Assembly (NCBI RefSeq): GCF_016461705.1 | Contig: NZ_JAEMHW010000003.1 | Coordinates: 62,001-126,000, forward strand | Direction: 5' to 3' | Length of the DNA stretch: 64,000 bases | DNA from: Streptococcus vicugnae | GTDB lineage: Bacteria > Bacillota > Bacilli > Lactobacillales > Streptococcaceae | Shown: in pieces, positions 17,479 through 25,215 of the stretch | Layout: every line of letters starts with the position of its first letter | How positions within the stretch are numbered: position 1 is the stretch's first letter | Notes under the pieces: model-generated | What the model saw: the letters and a program-made list of their open reading frames with translations, nothing else | Databases searched by the model: none | Told to the model about the DNA's origin: nothing | Translations under genes and position numbers: made by a program

Positions 17479-17793
17479 TTAAATGCTTTCTAAAATTAAG
17501 TTAGCCATTTTTTCAACTCCCATTGGAATTGGAACATAAGCTTGTGGTGGCACTTTAACGACTGGTCGTCCTGATTTTTCACCAGCAGTCGCAAATTGGT
17601 TGTAGTACATAGTTGCTTGCGGGCTAACAAGATACACATCATAAGTAGCATCCGTAATCACGCGCTCACCTTCGTTAGAGCTAATCGCTTCAACAGTAAT
17701 GTCTTTACCTTGATTTTTGAAGAATTCTGTTGTTTTTTGAGCCATAAGTGATGATGACATTCCAGCAACACAAATAATTAATGCTTTTGACAT
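17479..17793 (-). CDS. PTS EIIB, lactose/cellobiose family
   Basis: A 104-residue EIIB. The phosphocysteine is in the N-terminal loop MSKALIICVAGMSSS (Cys8). The rest has the EIIB-cellobiose fold, with AISSNEGERVI and VYLVSPQ. The start chosen is the ATG at 17793, seven bases behind GGGAG; longer in-frame starts run into that RBS. It is the first gene of an EIIB-EIIA operon read on the minus strand. Upstream is a consensus-like promoter that overlaps the AAGTCTAGTCTTTT element shared with the EIIC/GH1 promoters. Confidence 0.9.
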   Translation of the reverse strand: MSKALIICVAGMSSSLMAQKTTEFFKNQGKDITVEAISSNEGERVITDATYDVYLVSPQATMYYNQFATAGEKSGRPVVKVPPQAYVPIPMGVEKMANLILESI

Positions 17794-17861
17794 GGGCATT
17801 CTCCCTTTTTGAATATAAATATTAGCTAAAGATGTTTTCACTCCCCAACATCTTTACCAAA

Positions 17862-17897
17862 AGTATATCACAGGTATTTTAATAAGTCTAGTCTTTT
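17862..17897 (-). promoter_or_regulatory. EIIB-EIIA promoter with shared operator
   Basis: TAGACT (17885-17890) and TATACT (17862-17867) are 17 bp apart on the minus strand. AAGTCTAGTCTTTT (17884-17897) overlaps the -35 in the same way as at the EIIC promoter. Confidence 0.75.
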
Positions 17898-18025
17898 ATT
17901 TTAAAAGAACAAACTTTTTAAAAAAATCACATTTGAAATCCAACTAATTTCTCCAAGCTAATCATTTGTCTCTGCCCTTTCATTATGGTAAATTGACTAA
18001 AAATACTATTCACATGAGGTGTCTT

Positions 18026-18496
18026 ATGACAGAAAAAACACTAACCATCGTCTACATTAGCTTAAGTGGCAATGTCCAGAGCTTTGTGAAACGTTTAGGA
18101 GAATATCTTCAGAACCATTATCAACTCTCTAGTAAAGCCATCAATATCAAAGATCTTAACCACGAAACCTTTCCTGTAGCCTCACCTTTTGTGGCTATTT
18201 TGCCAACCTACCTTGAAGGAGGAAATGGCATTGATTCTGGTGATGTTGAGATTTTGACCACCCCACTTGGAGATTTCATTGCTGCCCATGATAATGACAA
18301 ACAGTGTTTTGGTATTATCGGCTCAGGCAACCGCAATTTCAATGAACAGTACTGCTTAACAGCCAAACAATACGCCAACCGCTTTGGATTTCCCATGCTT
18401 GGAGACTTTGAGCTCCGCGGCACTAGCTCAGACATTGAACGTCTGGCAGAAGTTATCGTAGACCATTTTCAAAAACTTACGCCTCAGTCAAAATGA
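18026..18496 (+). CDS. nrdI: NrdI flavodoxin-like protein
   Basis: A 156-residue flavodoxin-like protein with the FMN-binding start [16 protein letters not shown] and the loop [12 protein letters not shown]. It also has [15 protein letters not shown]. NrdI supplies oxidant to assemble the dimanganese-tyrosyl cofactor of class Ib ribonucleotide reductase. The nrdE/nrdF partners are not next to it here, which is common for stand-alone nrdI in streptococci. The start is the ATG at 18026 with GAGGTG upstream; a longer in-frame reading lacks an RBS. Confidence 0.88.
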   Translation: MTEKTLTIVYISLSGNVQSFVKRLGEYLQNHYQLSSKAINIKDLNHETFPVASPFVAILPTYLEGGNGIDSGDVEILTTPLGDFIAAHDNDKQCFGIIGSGNRNFNEQYCLTAKQYANRFGFPMLGDFELRGTSSDIERLAEVIVDHFQKLTPQSK

Positions 18497-18532
18497 CTTT
18501 TTTTCTTCGTCAGAAACAAAGTCGCAAATAAA

Positions 18533-18569
18533 TGTTATAATGACATTAGACTGTCGGAAATGTCCGACA
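18533..18569 (+). promoter_or_regulatory. Promoter and operator-like palindrome of the M42 peptidase gene
   Basis: An extended -10 TGT-TATAAT (18533-18541) is followed by a perfect inverted repeat, TGTCGGA-AATG-TCCGACA (18552-18569), right at the expected transcription start. This position suits a repressor operator or a 5' hairpin. Confidence 0.55.
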
Positions 18570-18595
18570 AATGACTAGATTGTATTGGAGAGACA

Positions 18596-19633
18596 ATGAA
18601 AACAACAGTTGATTACATTACAAAACTTGCAAATATCCCTTCACCTACTGGATACACAAGCCACATCATAAATTATGTGATTGCTGAGCTTGAAAGTTTC
18701 GGCTACGCTCCTGTCCGCACAAATAAAGGTGGCGTTATGGTCACTGTCACTGGTAAAGACGACAGCAAACACCGCGTGGTCACAGCTCACCTTGATACCC
18801 TTGGTGCTATGGTGCGAGCTGTCAAACCAGACGGTCGCCTTAAAATGGACCTTATCGGTGGCTTTGTCTACAACGCTATCGAAGGTGAAAATTGTACCAT
18901 CCACGTTGCCAAAAATGGTAAAAAAATTAGTGGTACAATCCTTATGCACCAAACTTCTGTTCATGTCTACAAAGATGCTGGAACTGCTGAACGCAATCAA
19001 GCTAACATGGAAGTTCGTCTGGACGAAAAAGTGACCAACGAAAAAGAAACACGCGCCCTTGGTATCGAAGTTGGGGACTTTATCTCATTTGATCCACGCG
19101 TGGTTGTTACCGAATCAGGTTTCATCAAATCACGTCACTTGGATGACAAAGTATCAGCAGCCATTCTCATTGAATTGCTCAAAGAATACAAAGCTCAAAA
19201 TATCACTTTGCCATACACAACTCACTTCTACTTCTCAGCTTTCGAAGAACTCGGTCACGGTGCTAACTCAAGCATTCCAGCTGCAACAGTCGAATACCTT
19301 TCAGTTGACATGGGGGCTATGGGTGACGACCAACAAACAGATGAATACAGCGTTTCAATCTGTGTCAAAGACGGTTCTGGACCTTATAACTACGAACTCC
19401 GCCAACACCTTGTTGCCCTATCTGAAGAAAATAAAATCCCATACAAATTGGACATCTACCCATACTATGGTAGTGATGCCTCTGCTGCCCTTCGTGCAGG
19501 TGCCGAAGTCAAACACGCCCTCTTTGGCGCAGGCATCGAATCAAGCCACTCATACGAACGCACACACATCGACTCTGTCCAAGCAACAGAACGCCTTGTT
19601 GACGCTTACCTAAAAAGCCCAATTGTGGAATAA
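18596..19633 (+). CDS. M42-family metallopeptidase
   Basis: A 345-residue cytoplasmic aminopeptidase of the M42 (FrvX/PepA-like) family, which uses two metal ions and forms tetrahedral particles. Ligand and catalytic motifs are VTAHLDTLG (His and the general Asp), RHLDDKVSA (bridging Asp), AFEELGHGA (Glu-Glu), SVDMGA (Asp) and SSHSYERTH (His). It is clearly different from the classical glutamyl aminopeptidase PepA. The physiological peptide substrate is not known. RBS GGAGAG precedes the ATG. It has its own promoter and stands alone. Confidence 0.85.
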   Translation: MKTTVDYITKLANIPSPTGYTSHIINYVIAELESFGYAPVRTNKGGVMVTVTGKDDSKHRVVTAHLDTLGAMVRAVKPDGRLKMDLIGGFVYNAIEGENCTIHVAKNGKKISGTILMHQTSVHVYKDAGTAERNQANMEVRLDEKVTNEKETRALGIEVGDFISFDPRVVVTESGFIKSRHLDDKVSAAILIELLKEYKAQNITLPYTTHFYFSAFEELGHGANSSIPAATVEYLSVDMGAMGDDQQTDEYSVSICVKDGSGPYNYELRQHLVALSEENKIPYKLDIYPYYGSDASAALRAGAEVKHALFGAGIESSHSYERTHIDSVQATERLVDAYLKSPIVE

Positions 19634-19658
19634 AAATATATAACAAAATCTTTTTTCT

Positions 19659-19795
19659 GATACTTCCCTTAGGTGGTATGGTCGGCAGCGAATTCCTTCG
19701 AAATTCCATGCCTAAGTTTTGAGCCTAAAGTCTCAAAACTTCCCGGTGGCTGATTTATCATTATTTCAGCCACTTTCACCACGGTGGAAAGTATC
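19659..19795 (+). ncRNA. Candidate structured RNA or palindromic element with a four-helix junction
   Basis: The ends GATACTTCC and GGAAAGTATC pair with one bulged A, and inside them GTGGT (19673-19677) pairs with ACCAC (19778-19782). Three consecutive hairpins follow. They are 19684-19712 (GGCA/TGCC and GAATT/AATTC), 19714-19741 (10-bp stem AAGTTTTGAG/CTCAAAACTT) and 19746-19773 (8-bp stem GTGGCTGA/TCAGCCAC). Almost every base is placed in a helix. The family is not recognised. It could be a small RNA, a 3'-UTR element of the M42 gene, or a miniature mobile element. Confidence 0.55.
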
Positions 19796-19873
19796 ACTCT
19801 ATCGAGAGCAAAGCTCGCAATATTTCTAAAATCAAATTATAGTAAATAACTAATCTTAGATTTGTTTATATTT

Positions 19874-19902
19874 TAAAACGCCTTTTACCAAGGTGTTTTT
19901 TT
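19874..19902 (+). terminator. Rho-independent terminator
   Basis: Stem AAAACGCCTT / AAGGTGTTTT followed by TTTTT. It is the first true plus-strand terminator after the M42 gene and the folded element. Confidence 0.75.
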
Positions 19903-19910
19903 CACACATC

Positions 19911-19940
19911 AAAAGCGCCCCAGGACAAGGGCGCTTTAAA
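19911..19940 (-). terminator. Terminator of the EEP-family gene
   Basis: Stem AAAGCGCCC / GGGCGCTTT, GC-rich, with T runs on both sides, next to the stop codon at 19972. Confidence 0.8.
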
Positions 19941-19971
19941 AAACAAACAAATAATTAGGAGGTAGAATTAA

Positions 19972-20787
19972 TTAGTAGTTAAGGTCGACAGCAAGACCAA
20001 AATGGTCACTGACGATTGGAGATTCACCGCCATCAAAGACAACGGTTGAGGATTGAATCTCAATTTCTTTACTTGTAAAAACGTGATCAACCTTGAGTGA
20101 CTGTTTATTGCCTTCCCAGCCATCAATATCTTCAATAATAGTATGATCACCTTGAATGTTTTGAGCCACTTTATGGCTATCTTGTAAATGAAGCGGGCTC
20201 TTCAAAATCATATCATAACCAGCAGTGTCAGTAGGATTATTAAAGTCTCCCATTAATACCAAAGGTTTTGGATAGTTAAGCAAAGCTGACTCCAACTTTT
20301 GCCATTCACTTTCAAATCCCTTCCCAAACCAAGACATGTGAAGGCTCACCACCGTAATTGGCTTGCCATCAACTTCTGTCTCAGCCACTAAGACACGTCT
20401 CGTATGATAATCATGTTCATCATCCACTTCGGATACTAAGATGTCGTGAACTTTGATTGGATTTTTAGATAGAATAACGACACCTTCATTATATTTATCA
20501 TAACCAATATGGTTATAAGCCCAAGACCAGTAATAATGTCTTCCTTGACTTTTAAGATAGTTAACCAATTGAAGAGCGTAATTATCACGGTGTAATTCAG
20601 GACTTCCAGGTAATTTTTCATACCCTTCAACTTCTTTAGTTACTAACCCACGAATATCTTGGTTGATTTCTTGAAGGCAAATAATGTCATAATTTTCACT
20701 ATAAATCGTTTCAGCTAAATCGAATAATTTTTTTAACGAATTTGCCTCTAACCAAGAATGCGTATTAAGTGTTAAAAATTTTGCCAT
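19972..20787 (-). CDS. Endonuclease/exonuclease/phosphatase-family protein
   Basis: A 271-residue member of the EEP superfamily (DNase I/sphingomyelinase fold). Motifs in order are FLTLNTHSW (metal-site Asn), IICLQEIN (metal Glu), VVSLHMSWFG (catalytic His), LVLMGDFNNP (Asp and Asn) and IVSDHFGLAVDL (C-terminal Asp-His). The start chosen is the ATG at 20787 behind AGGGAAGAG; the ATG five codons upstream overlaps that RBS. It lies about 100 bp after the MalT-like PTS gene on the same strand and probably shares its transcript. No signal peptide is seen. The substrate (phosphodiester of nucleic acid, lipid or sugar) is unknown. Confidence 0.75.
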   Translation of the reverse strand: MAKFLTLNTHSWLEANSLKKLFDLAETIYSENYDIICLQEINQDIRGLVTKEVEGYEKLPGSPELHRDNYALQLVNYLKSQGRHYYWSWAYNHIGYDKYNEGVVILSKNPIKVHDILVSEVDDEHDYHTRRVLVAETEVDGKPITVVSLHMSWFGKGFESEWQKLESALLNYPKPLVLMGDFNNPTDTAGYDMILKSPLHLQDSHKVAQNIQGDHTIIEDIDGWEGNKQSLKVDHVFTSKEIEIQSSTVVFDGGESPIVSDHFGLAVDLNY

Positions 20788-20813
20788 ATCTCTTCCCTTC
20801 AAGTTAAAGGAGA

Positions 20814-20835
20814 GTCCGAGATGCCTACCTCGGAC
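20814..20835 (-). terminator. Hairpin between the MalT-like PTS gene and the EEP gene
   Basis: Stem GTCCGAG / CTCGGAC with an 8-nt loop and only a short T run. It may act as a partial terminator that reduces, but does not stop, read-through. Confidence 0.5.
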
Positions 20836-20889
20836 CCCCTTCTATTTAGTTTTAACCTAAATCTCTATATCACTAATAGTAATATATGC

Positions 20890-23067
20890 TTAAAGTTCTA
20901 CTTTTGCAACAGGGGTTTTAGCAGAGACGTTTCCTGTTTGTGTTAAATTGACTGCTTTAATTTCTGCTGTATTTGTGAAGGCAACGATAATTGTTGTTTC
21001 ACGTCCTGCTGAACTGATAGCTGCCAAATCAGCTACCACCAAAAGATCACCTGCTTGAACACGTTGACCTTCTGTTACCTTAACAGAGAACGGCACACCG
21101 TTAAGAGCAACTGTATCAAGTCCAATGTGAACAAGAACTTCAAGACCGCTATCTGTCAACAATCCAAAGGCATGTTTTGTAGGGAAGACGCTTGTCACAA
21201 TACCTGAAACTGGTGCGTAGACATTACCATTTTCAGGTTCAACAGCAAATCCATCACCCATCATTTTAGCTGAGAAGACTGGATCTTTCACTTCAGTGAT
21301 AGGTTTAACTTCACCATCAGCAACAGAAAGAACTTCTTCTGTCACACCTTTATATGAAACTTTTGTAGCATCATTTCCTTTAACTTCTGCTAAATCGATT
21401 GTTGGGATTTCAGCACCTGAATCAAGAAGGTCTTGAATATCAGATTTCAAGATATCTGCTTTTGGTCCATAAACAGCTTGAACACCTGAGCCTTTGATGA
21501 TAAGACCCATAGCACCTGCTTTTTTCCAAGTTTCTTCATCACCAACTCGTGCGACATCTTTGACGGTTACACGAAGTCGTGTCATACAAGCATCAACATC
21601 TTCAATGTTATCGCGTCCACCAAGGAGATTAATGATTTGAACGATTTGAGAATTTGCAGATACTGTCGCACCAGTTGTTGATGCAGCAGCGTCATCATCC
21701 ATATCGTCGTAATTACCGTTACGACCTGGAGTAGCAAAGTTAAATTTCTTAATCATGAAGTCTGCGATGAAGTACATCACAACACCTGATAAGATACAGC
21801 AAATAACAAAGTTAATTAAGTCACCACCAAGACCTGCTTTAAGAGCCATTGGTGTACGTGTCAAAAGTTCGATATTACCAAATGAATGGAGACGAAGGTT
21901 AACTAAATCAGCTAAAGCAAATGTCACCCCTTGAACAACTGCGTATACAACGTAAAGTGGCATTGCAACAAACATAAACATGTATTCGATTGGTTCTGTA
22001 ACACCTGTCAAGAATGTAGCTGCTGCTGTTGAAATAAACATAGCAGTATATTTTTTCTTCTTATCAGGATCAACGTTACGGTACATAGCAAGACTAAGTC
22101 CCATAAGAGTACCAGTTGCACCAATCATTTGTCCAACTTTAAAGCGGGCTGGTGTCACATTTGTCATAAGATCATGGTAAGCTGAAGCATTTGAACCTTT
22201 AAGATTGATAAGGTCTGTTACCCAAGCCAACCAAAGTGGGTCTTGACCGAAGACTTCAGTACCTTTTTGAGCACCAGTCAAGATTTCATAAGTACCACCA
22301 AGTGAAGTGTAATTCATTGGGATAGTAATCATGTGGTGAAGACCAAATGGAAGAAGCAAACGTTCCAAAGTACCATACAAGAATGGTGCCAAGAATGGAG
22401 CTGAGTTTTGTGATGATGCGATCCACATACCAAATCCATTAATTCCTGATTGGATGATTGGCCAAACAAGTGCCATAAACAAACCAACAAGAACTGAACG
22501 ATAGATAACAACGAATGGTACGAAACGTTTACCATTGAAGAATGAAAGAACATCAGGCAATTTGCGGTAGTTATAGTATTTATTGTAAGCTGTTGCCCCA
22601 ACAAAACCTGAGATAATACCTACAAAGACACCCATGTTAAGCGCTGGTTGACCAAGCACATTGACAAAGTAGTCAGAGACAAGCATCTTGCCACCGAGAA
22701 CATTGTGAACAACACTTTTACTATCAGCAATCATATCAAGTGATACACCGTAAACGTGACCAGTGATCAAGTTGATAAGAATAAATGCGATACCAGCGGC
22801 AAATGCACCACCAGCACGTTCTTTTGCCCAGCTACCACCAATAGCAAGAGCGAACAAGATGTGAAGGTTGTTAATAATCCCCCAACCAATTTGTGCAATA
22901 ACATTACCAACTGTAGCAAGAATAGCTGAATCTGCATTGATTAGTGGAAGTGAGTTACCAATACTAACCATCAACCCTGCTGCTGGCATAACAGCAATAA
23001 CAACCATCAAGCATTTACCGAATTTTTGCCAAAATTCGAAGCTGGTCAATTTTTTAAATGCCTTCTT
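20890..23067 (-). CDS. malT: PTS EIICBA, glucose/maltose family (MalT/PtsG-like)
   Basis: A 725-residue membrane PTS permease with domain order IIC-IIB-IIA. The IIC part (about 1-440) opens TSFEFWQKFGKCLMVVIAVM and has about ten membrane segments, with GTLERLLLPFGLHHM in the sugar-site loop. The IIB domain has the phosphocysteine in DACMTRLRV. The C-terminal IIA domain has VYAPVSGIV and the active-site His in LEVLVHIGLDTV. The start is the ATG at 23067 behind AAGGAG; 18 extra in-frame codons upstream lack an RBS. S. mutans MalT is the closest remembered relative, so maltose is the likely main substrate and glucose the alternative. A LacI-type operator lies upstream. Confidence 0.85.
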   Translation of the reverse strand, partial: KKAFKKLTSFEFWQKFGKCLMVVIAVMPAAGLMVSIGNSLPLINADSAILATVGNVIAQIGWGIINNLHILFALAIGGSWAKERAGGAFAAGIAFILINLITGHVYGVSLDMIADSKSVVHNVLGGKMLVSDYFVNVLGQPALNMGVFVGIISGFVGATAYNKYYNYRKLPDVLSFFNGKRFVPFVVIYRSVLVGLFMALVWPIIQSGINGFGMWIASSQNSAPFLAPFLYGTLERLLLPFGLHHMITIPMNYTSLGGTYEILTGAQKGTEVFGQDPLWLAWVTDLINLKGSNASAYHDLMTNVTPARFKVGQMIGATGTLMGLSLAMYRNVDPDKKKKYTAMFISTAAATFLTGVTEPIEYMFMFVAMPLYVVYAVVQGVTFALADLVNLRLHSFGNIELLTRTPMALKAGLGGDLINFVICCILSGVVMYFIADFMIKKFNFATPGRNGNYDDMDDDAAASTTGATVSANSQIVQIINLLGGRDNIEDVDACMTRLRVTVKDVARVGDEETWKKAGAMGLIIKGSGVQAVYGPKADILKSDIQDLLDSGAEIPTIDLAEVKGNDATKVSYKGVTEEVLSVADGEVKPITEVKDPVFSAKMMGDGFAVEPENGNVYAPVSGIVTSVFPTKHAFGLLTDSGLEVLVHIGLDTVALNGVPFSVKVTEGQRVQAGDLLVVADLAAISSAGRETTIIVAFTNTAEIKAVNLTQTGNVSAKTPVAKVEL

Positions 23068-23185
23068 CATGAAACAACTCCTTAAACCTTTCTGCAGGAA
23101 ACCATTTGCTTTAATGATCAAGCAAGAATGCCACTTATATTACTTGATTTATTAAAGTTTTAGGTTTGAGCATTATTTTAATTTT

Positions 23186-23254
23186 ACGCAAACGTTTGCG
23201 TTGTTTTGATGATTTTATTATAGCACGTATTTTTATTTTGTAAAGCGTTTTCGA
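23186..23254 (-). promoter_or_regulatory. MalR-type palindrome and cre-like site upstream of malT
   Basis: A 16-bp perfect palindrome ACGCAAACGTTTGCGT (23186-23201) contains the GCAAACGTTTGC core known for streptococcal MalR. About 40 bp away, TTTGTAAAGCGTTTTCGA (23237-23254) resembles a cre with one extra base. Confidence 0.7.
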
Positions 23255-23270
23255 AAAAAATTTTAAAAAA

Positions 23271-23329
23271 CAAAAAGAACAAAGGAGAAATTTTCCTTTA
23301 GAAAATCTGAGCTTTGCCCCGTTCTTTTC
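23271..23329 (-). terminator. Terminator of the LacI-type regulator
   Basis: A long imperfect stem AAAAGAACGGGGCAAAG / CTTTGTTCTTTTT with an inner AAAGGA/TCCTTT hairpin, ending in T residues on the minus strand. It lies between the regulator and malT. Confidence 0.75.
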
Positions 23330-23344
23330 TAGTGTTATCAAGCA

Positions 23345-24364
23345 TTAGAGTTCATCAATTTTTGTTGATTCTCTTTCGATAATTTTATGCGGAATAATCA
23401 CTTTTTGAACTTTCGATTTTTTGCTTTTTTCTAGTAACAGCTGCGCAGCTTTTTCACCTAACTGATAAGGAAAAATATCTACTGACGTCAATGCAGGATT
23501 TGCAATCTCAGTAATCAAAGAATTATTAAAGCTGATGACCGCATAATTTTTATGCAAACGGCTATTCTTGAACAAACGTTGCAGACGAATAGCCATAATG
23601 TCGTCACAAGCAATAAAAGCTTGTGTTTTAGGGTGATTAGCTAAAAAAGTTTGCAACTTAAGAATATTTTCCTCTTCTTTGACCCTTGAAAAAGAAAGGG
23701 ACAAACCTTCTTTTTGCTGTTCTTTTAAATAGTCGCTACAACCTTGATAGCGCTCTGTCTGCACCAATTCATTCATGTCAGTATAGGCAAATACCAAATG
23801 CTCATACCCTTTTTTTAACATAAAGTCAGCAACATCTCGCCCTGCCTGATAGTTATCATTATCCACAAACTGAACTGATTTCTGAGTCTTTTTTTCATAG
23901 GAACTTCCAACAACAACACAAGAAACCTTTTTCTGCTTTTTAACAAAATCAAATACAGGATCATCTTTTCGAGAATACAAAAAGATGAATTTGCTAATAT
24001 TGCCACTGCGTATCAATGCCTGACAATTTTTGCGCAATTCATCATCTGTACGTCCACTTGCCAAGTTAACCATGTAATCATTCTCACTACACACACTTGA
24101 AATTCCCTGAATGATTTGCATAAAAAAGGGGTTATTTCCAAGAGAATCTTGACTTTCTCGGACAGGTAGAACAATCCCAATGGTATTAGTTGTACGATTA
24201 ACCAAATTTTGCGCAGAATAATTTGGCGAATAATCCAGTTCTTCCATCGCACGCCTAACTCGCTCTTTTGTTGCTTCGCTAATCATGTCACTATCATGTA
24301 ATGCCCTCGATGCTGTTGAAGCAGATACTCCAGCAATCCTGGCTACATCCTTTATCGTTGCCAT
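23345..24364 (-). CDS. LacI/MalR-family transcriptional regulator
   Basis: A 339-residue LacI-family repressor. The N-terminal helix-turn-helix and hinge (MATIKDVARIAGVSASTASRALHDSDMI, then VRRAMEELDYSPNYSAQNL) are followed by a periplasmic-binding-protein-like effector domain (about 60-335). The start chosen is the ATG at 24364 behind AAGGG. The longer in-frame start at 24403 falls inside the -10 box and so cannot be used. It lies just upstream of malT on the same strand. The MalR-type palindrome in front of malT makes repression of maltose uptake the likely role. Confidence 0.83.
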   Translation of the reverse strand: MATIKDVARIAGVSASTASRALHDSDMISEATKERVRRAMEELDYSPNYSAQNLVNRTTNTIGIVLPVRESQDSLGNNPFFMQIIQGISSVCSENDYMVNLASGRTDDELRKNCQALIRSGNISKFIFLYSRKDDPVFDFVKKQKKVSCVVVGSSYEKKTQKSVQFVDNDNYQAGRDVADFMLKKGYEHLVFAYTDMNELVQTERYQGCSDYLKEQQKEGLSLSFSRVKEEENILKLQTFLANHPKTQAFIACDDIMAIRLQRLFKNSRLHKNYAVISFNNSLITEIANPALTSVDIFPYQLGEKAAQLLLEKSKKSKVQKVIIPHKIIERESTKIDEL

Positions 24365-24398
24365 CTTTTTTACCCTTACTTTGAAAATTCTTACCTCT

Positions 24399-24427
24399 AG
24401 CATAAGAATTTTTTAAAGCGCTGTCAA
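24399..24427 (-). promoter_or_regulatory. Promoter of the LacI-type regulator
   Basis: TTGACA (24422-24427), 17 bp, TATGCT (24399-24404) on the minus strand. Confidence 0.75.
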
Positions 24428-24439
24428 TCAAAAAATATA

Positions 24440-24472
24440 AAAAAGAAGCTGAGCACTTTTGTCTCAGCCTTT
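24440..24472 (-). terminator. rsmE terminator
   Basis: Stem GGCTGAG / CTCAGCTT with loop ACAAAAGTG and a T run on the minus strand. A closely similar sequence recurs near 41165-41195. Confidence 0.75.
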
Positions 24473-25215
24473 TACTTTAATAATTCCAAAGCATAACTAA
24501 CACTTGATAATGCGTACAAAGGAGCCGTTTCTGCACGCATGATACGAGGACCTAAACCAACTTTTAAGCCACCTTTTTCTTCAAATGCAGTAATCTCATC
24601 TGGAGAAATGCCACCTTCTGGGCCAAAGATAAAGAGAATTTTCTCTCCTGCTTTAACTTGTGACAATTCACGCGCTAAAACAGCTGTTTCCCCTTCCTTA
24701 GCTGATTCTTCATAGGCAATGAAAATCCTATCAAACTGCTGAAGTTCAGTCATAAAAGCAGCTTTTTTATCAAAAAGAGTCACTTGAGGAATCACATTAC
24801 GCTTGCTTTGCTCAGCAGCACCAAGCACAATTTTCGCCAATTTATCTGCTTTTTTAGCTAACTTTTTGCCATCCCATTTAACTACTGACCAATCTGCTGG
24901 AAAAGCCCAAAGATTTGCCATGCCAAGTTCCGTTCCCTTTTGGGCAAGGAATTCCAATTTATCACCTTTTGGGAACCCCGCAGCAATTGTCACTTCAACT
25001 GGCATTTCAACATTGCTATCCAGTTCTTCAATAATCTCAAAACGATGCTCAACACTATCAATAACTTTTGCCAAACGTTTTACATGATCATCAAAAACAA
25101 GAACGACTTCTTCATCCTCTGTCAAACGCATAACGTTAAACATGTGTTTAATCGTATCCTTATCTGTGATAGTAACGACGTCTTGAGCTTGTCCTGCTAC
25201 AAAATATTGTTGCAT
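24472..25215 (-). CDS. rsmE: 16S rRNA m3U1498 methyltransferase
   Basis: A 247-residue SPOUT-class enzyme that methylates U1498 of 16S rRNA with S-adenosylmethionine. It has an N-terminal PUA-like part (HMFNVMRLTEDEEV) and a C-terminal knot (ILFIFGPEGGISPDEI and LGPRIMRAETAPLYALSSVSYALE), the RsmE signature. It starts immediately after the prmA stop codon, with GGAGGG just inside the end of prmA, so the two are translationally coupled. The prmA-rsmE pair is conserved in Firmicutes. Confidence 0.93.
   Translation of the reverse strand: MQQYFVAGQAQDVVTITDKDTIKHMFNVMRLTEDEEVVLVFDDHVKRLAKVIDSVEHRFEIIEELDSNVEMPVEVTIAAGFPKGDKLEFLAQKGTELGMANLWAFPADWSVVKWDGKKLAKKADKLAKIVLGAAEQSKRNVIPQVTLFDKKAAFMTELQQFDRIFIAYEESAKEGETAVLARELSQVKAGEKILFIFGPEGGISPDEITAFEEKGGLKVGLGPRIMRAETAPLYALSSVSYALELLK

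Larger units (their letters stand above)
19634..19971. other. 338-bp intergenic region with a folded element and two terminators
   Basis: No ORF is credible here. The stretch holds the 137-nt folded element (19659-19795), a small GAGCAAAGCTC hairpin (19806-19816), a plus-strand terminator (19874-19902) and a GC-rich hairpin (19911-19940) that ends the minus-strand gene at 19972. Confidence 0.7.

Noticed and set aside
23237..23254. Strict cre site upstream of malT
   Set aside because: The sequence has an extra base between the half-sites relative to the consensus, so it is reported only as cre-like.
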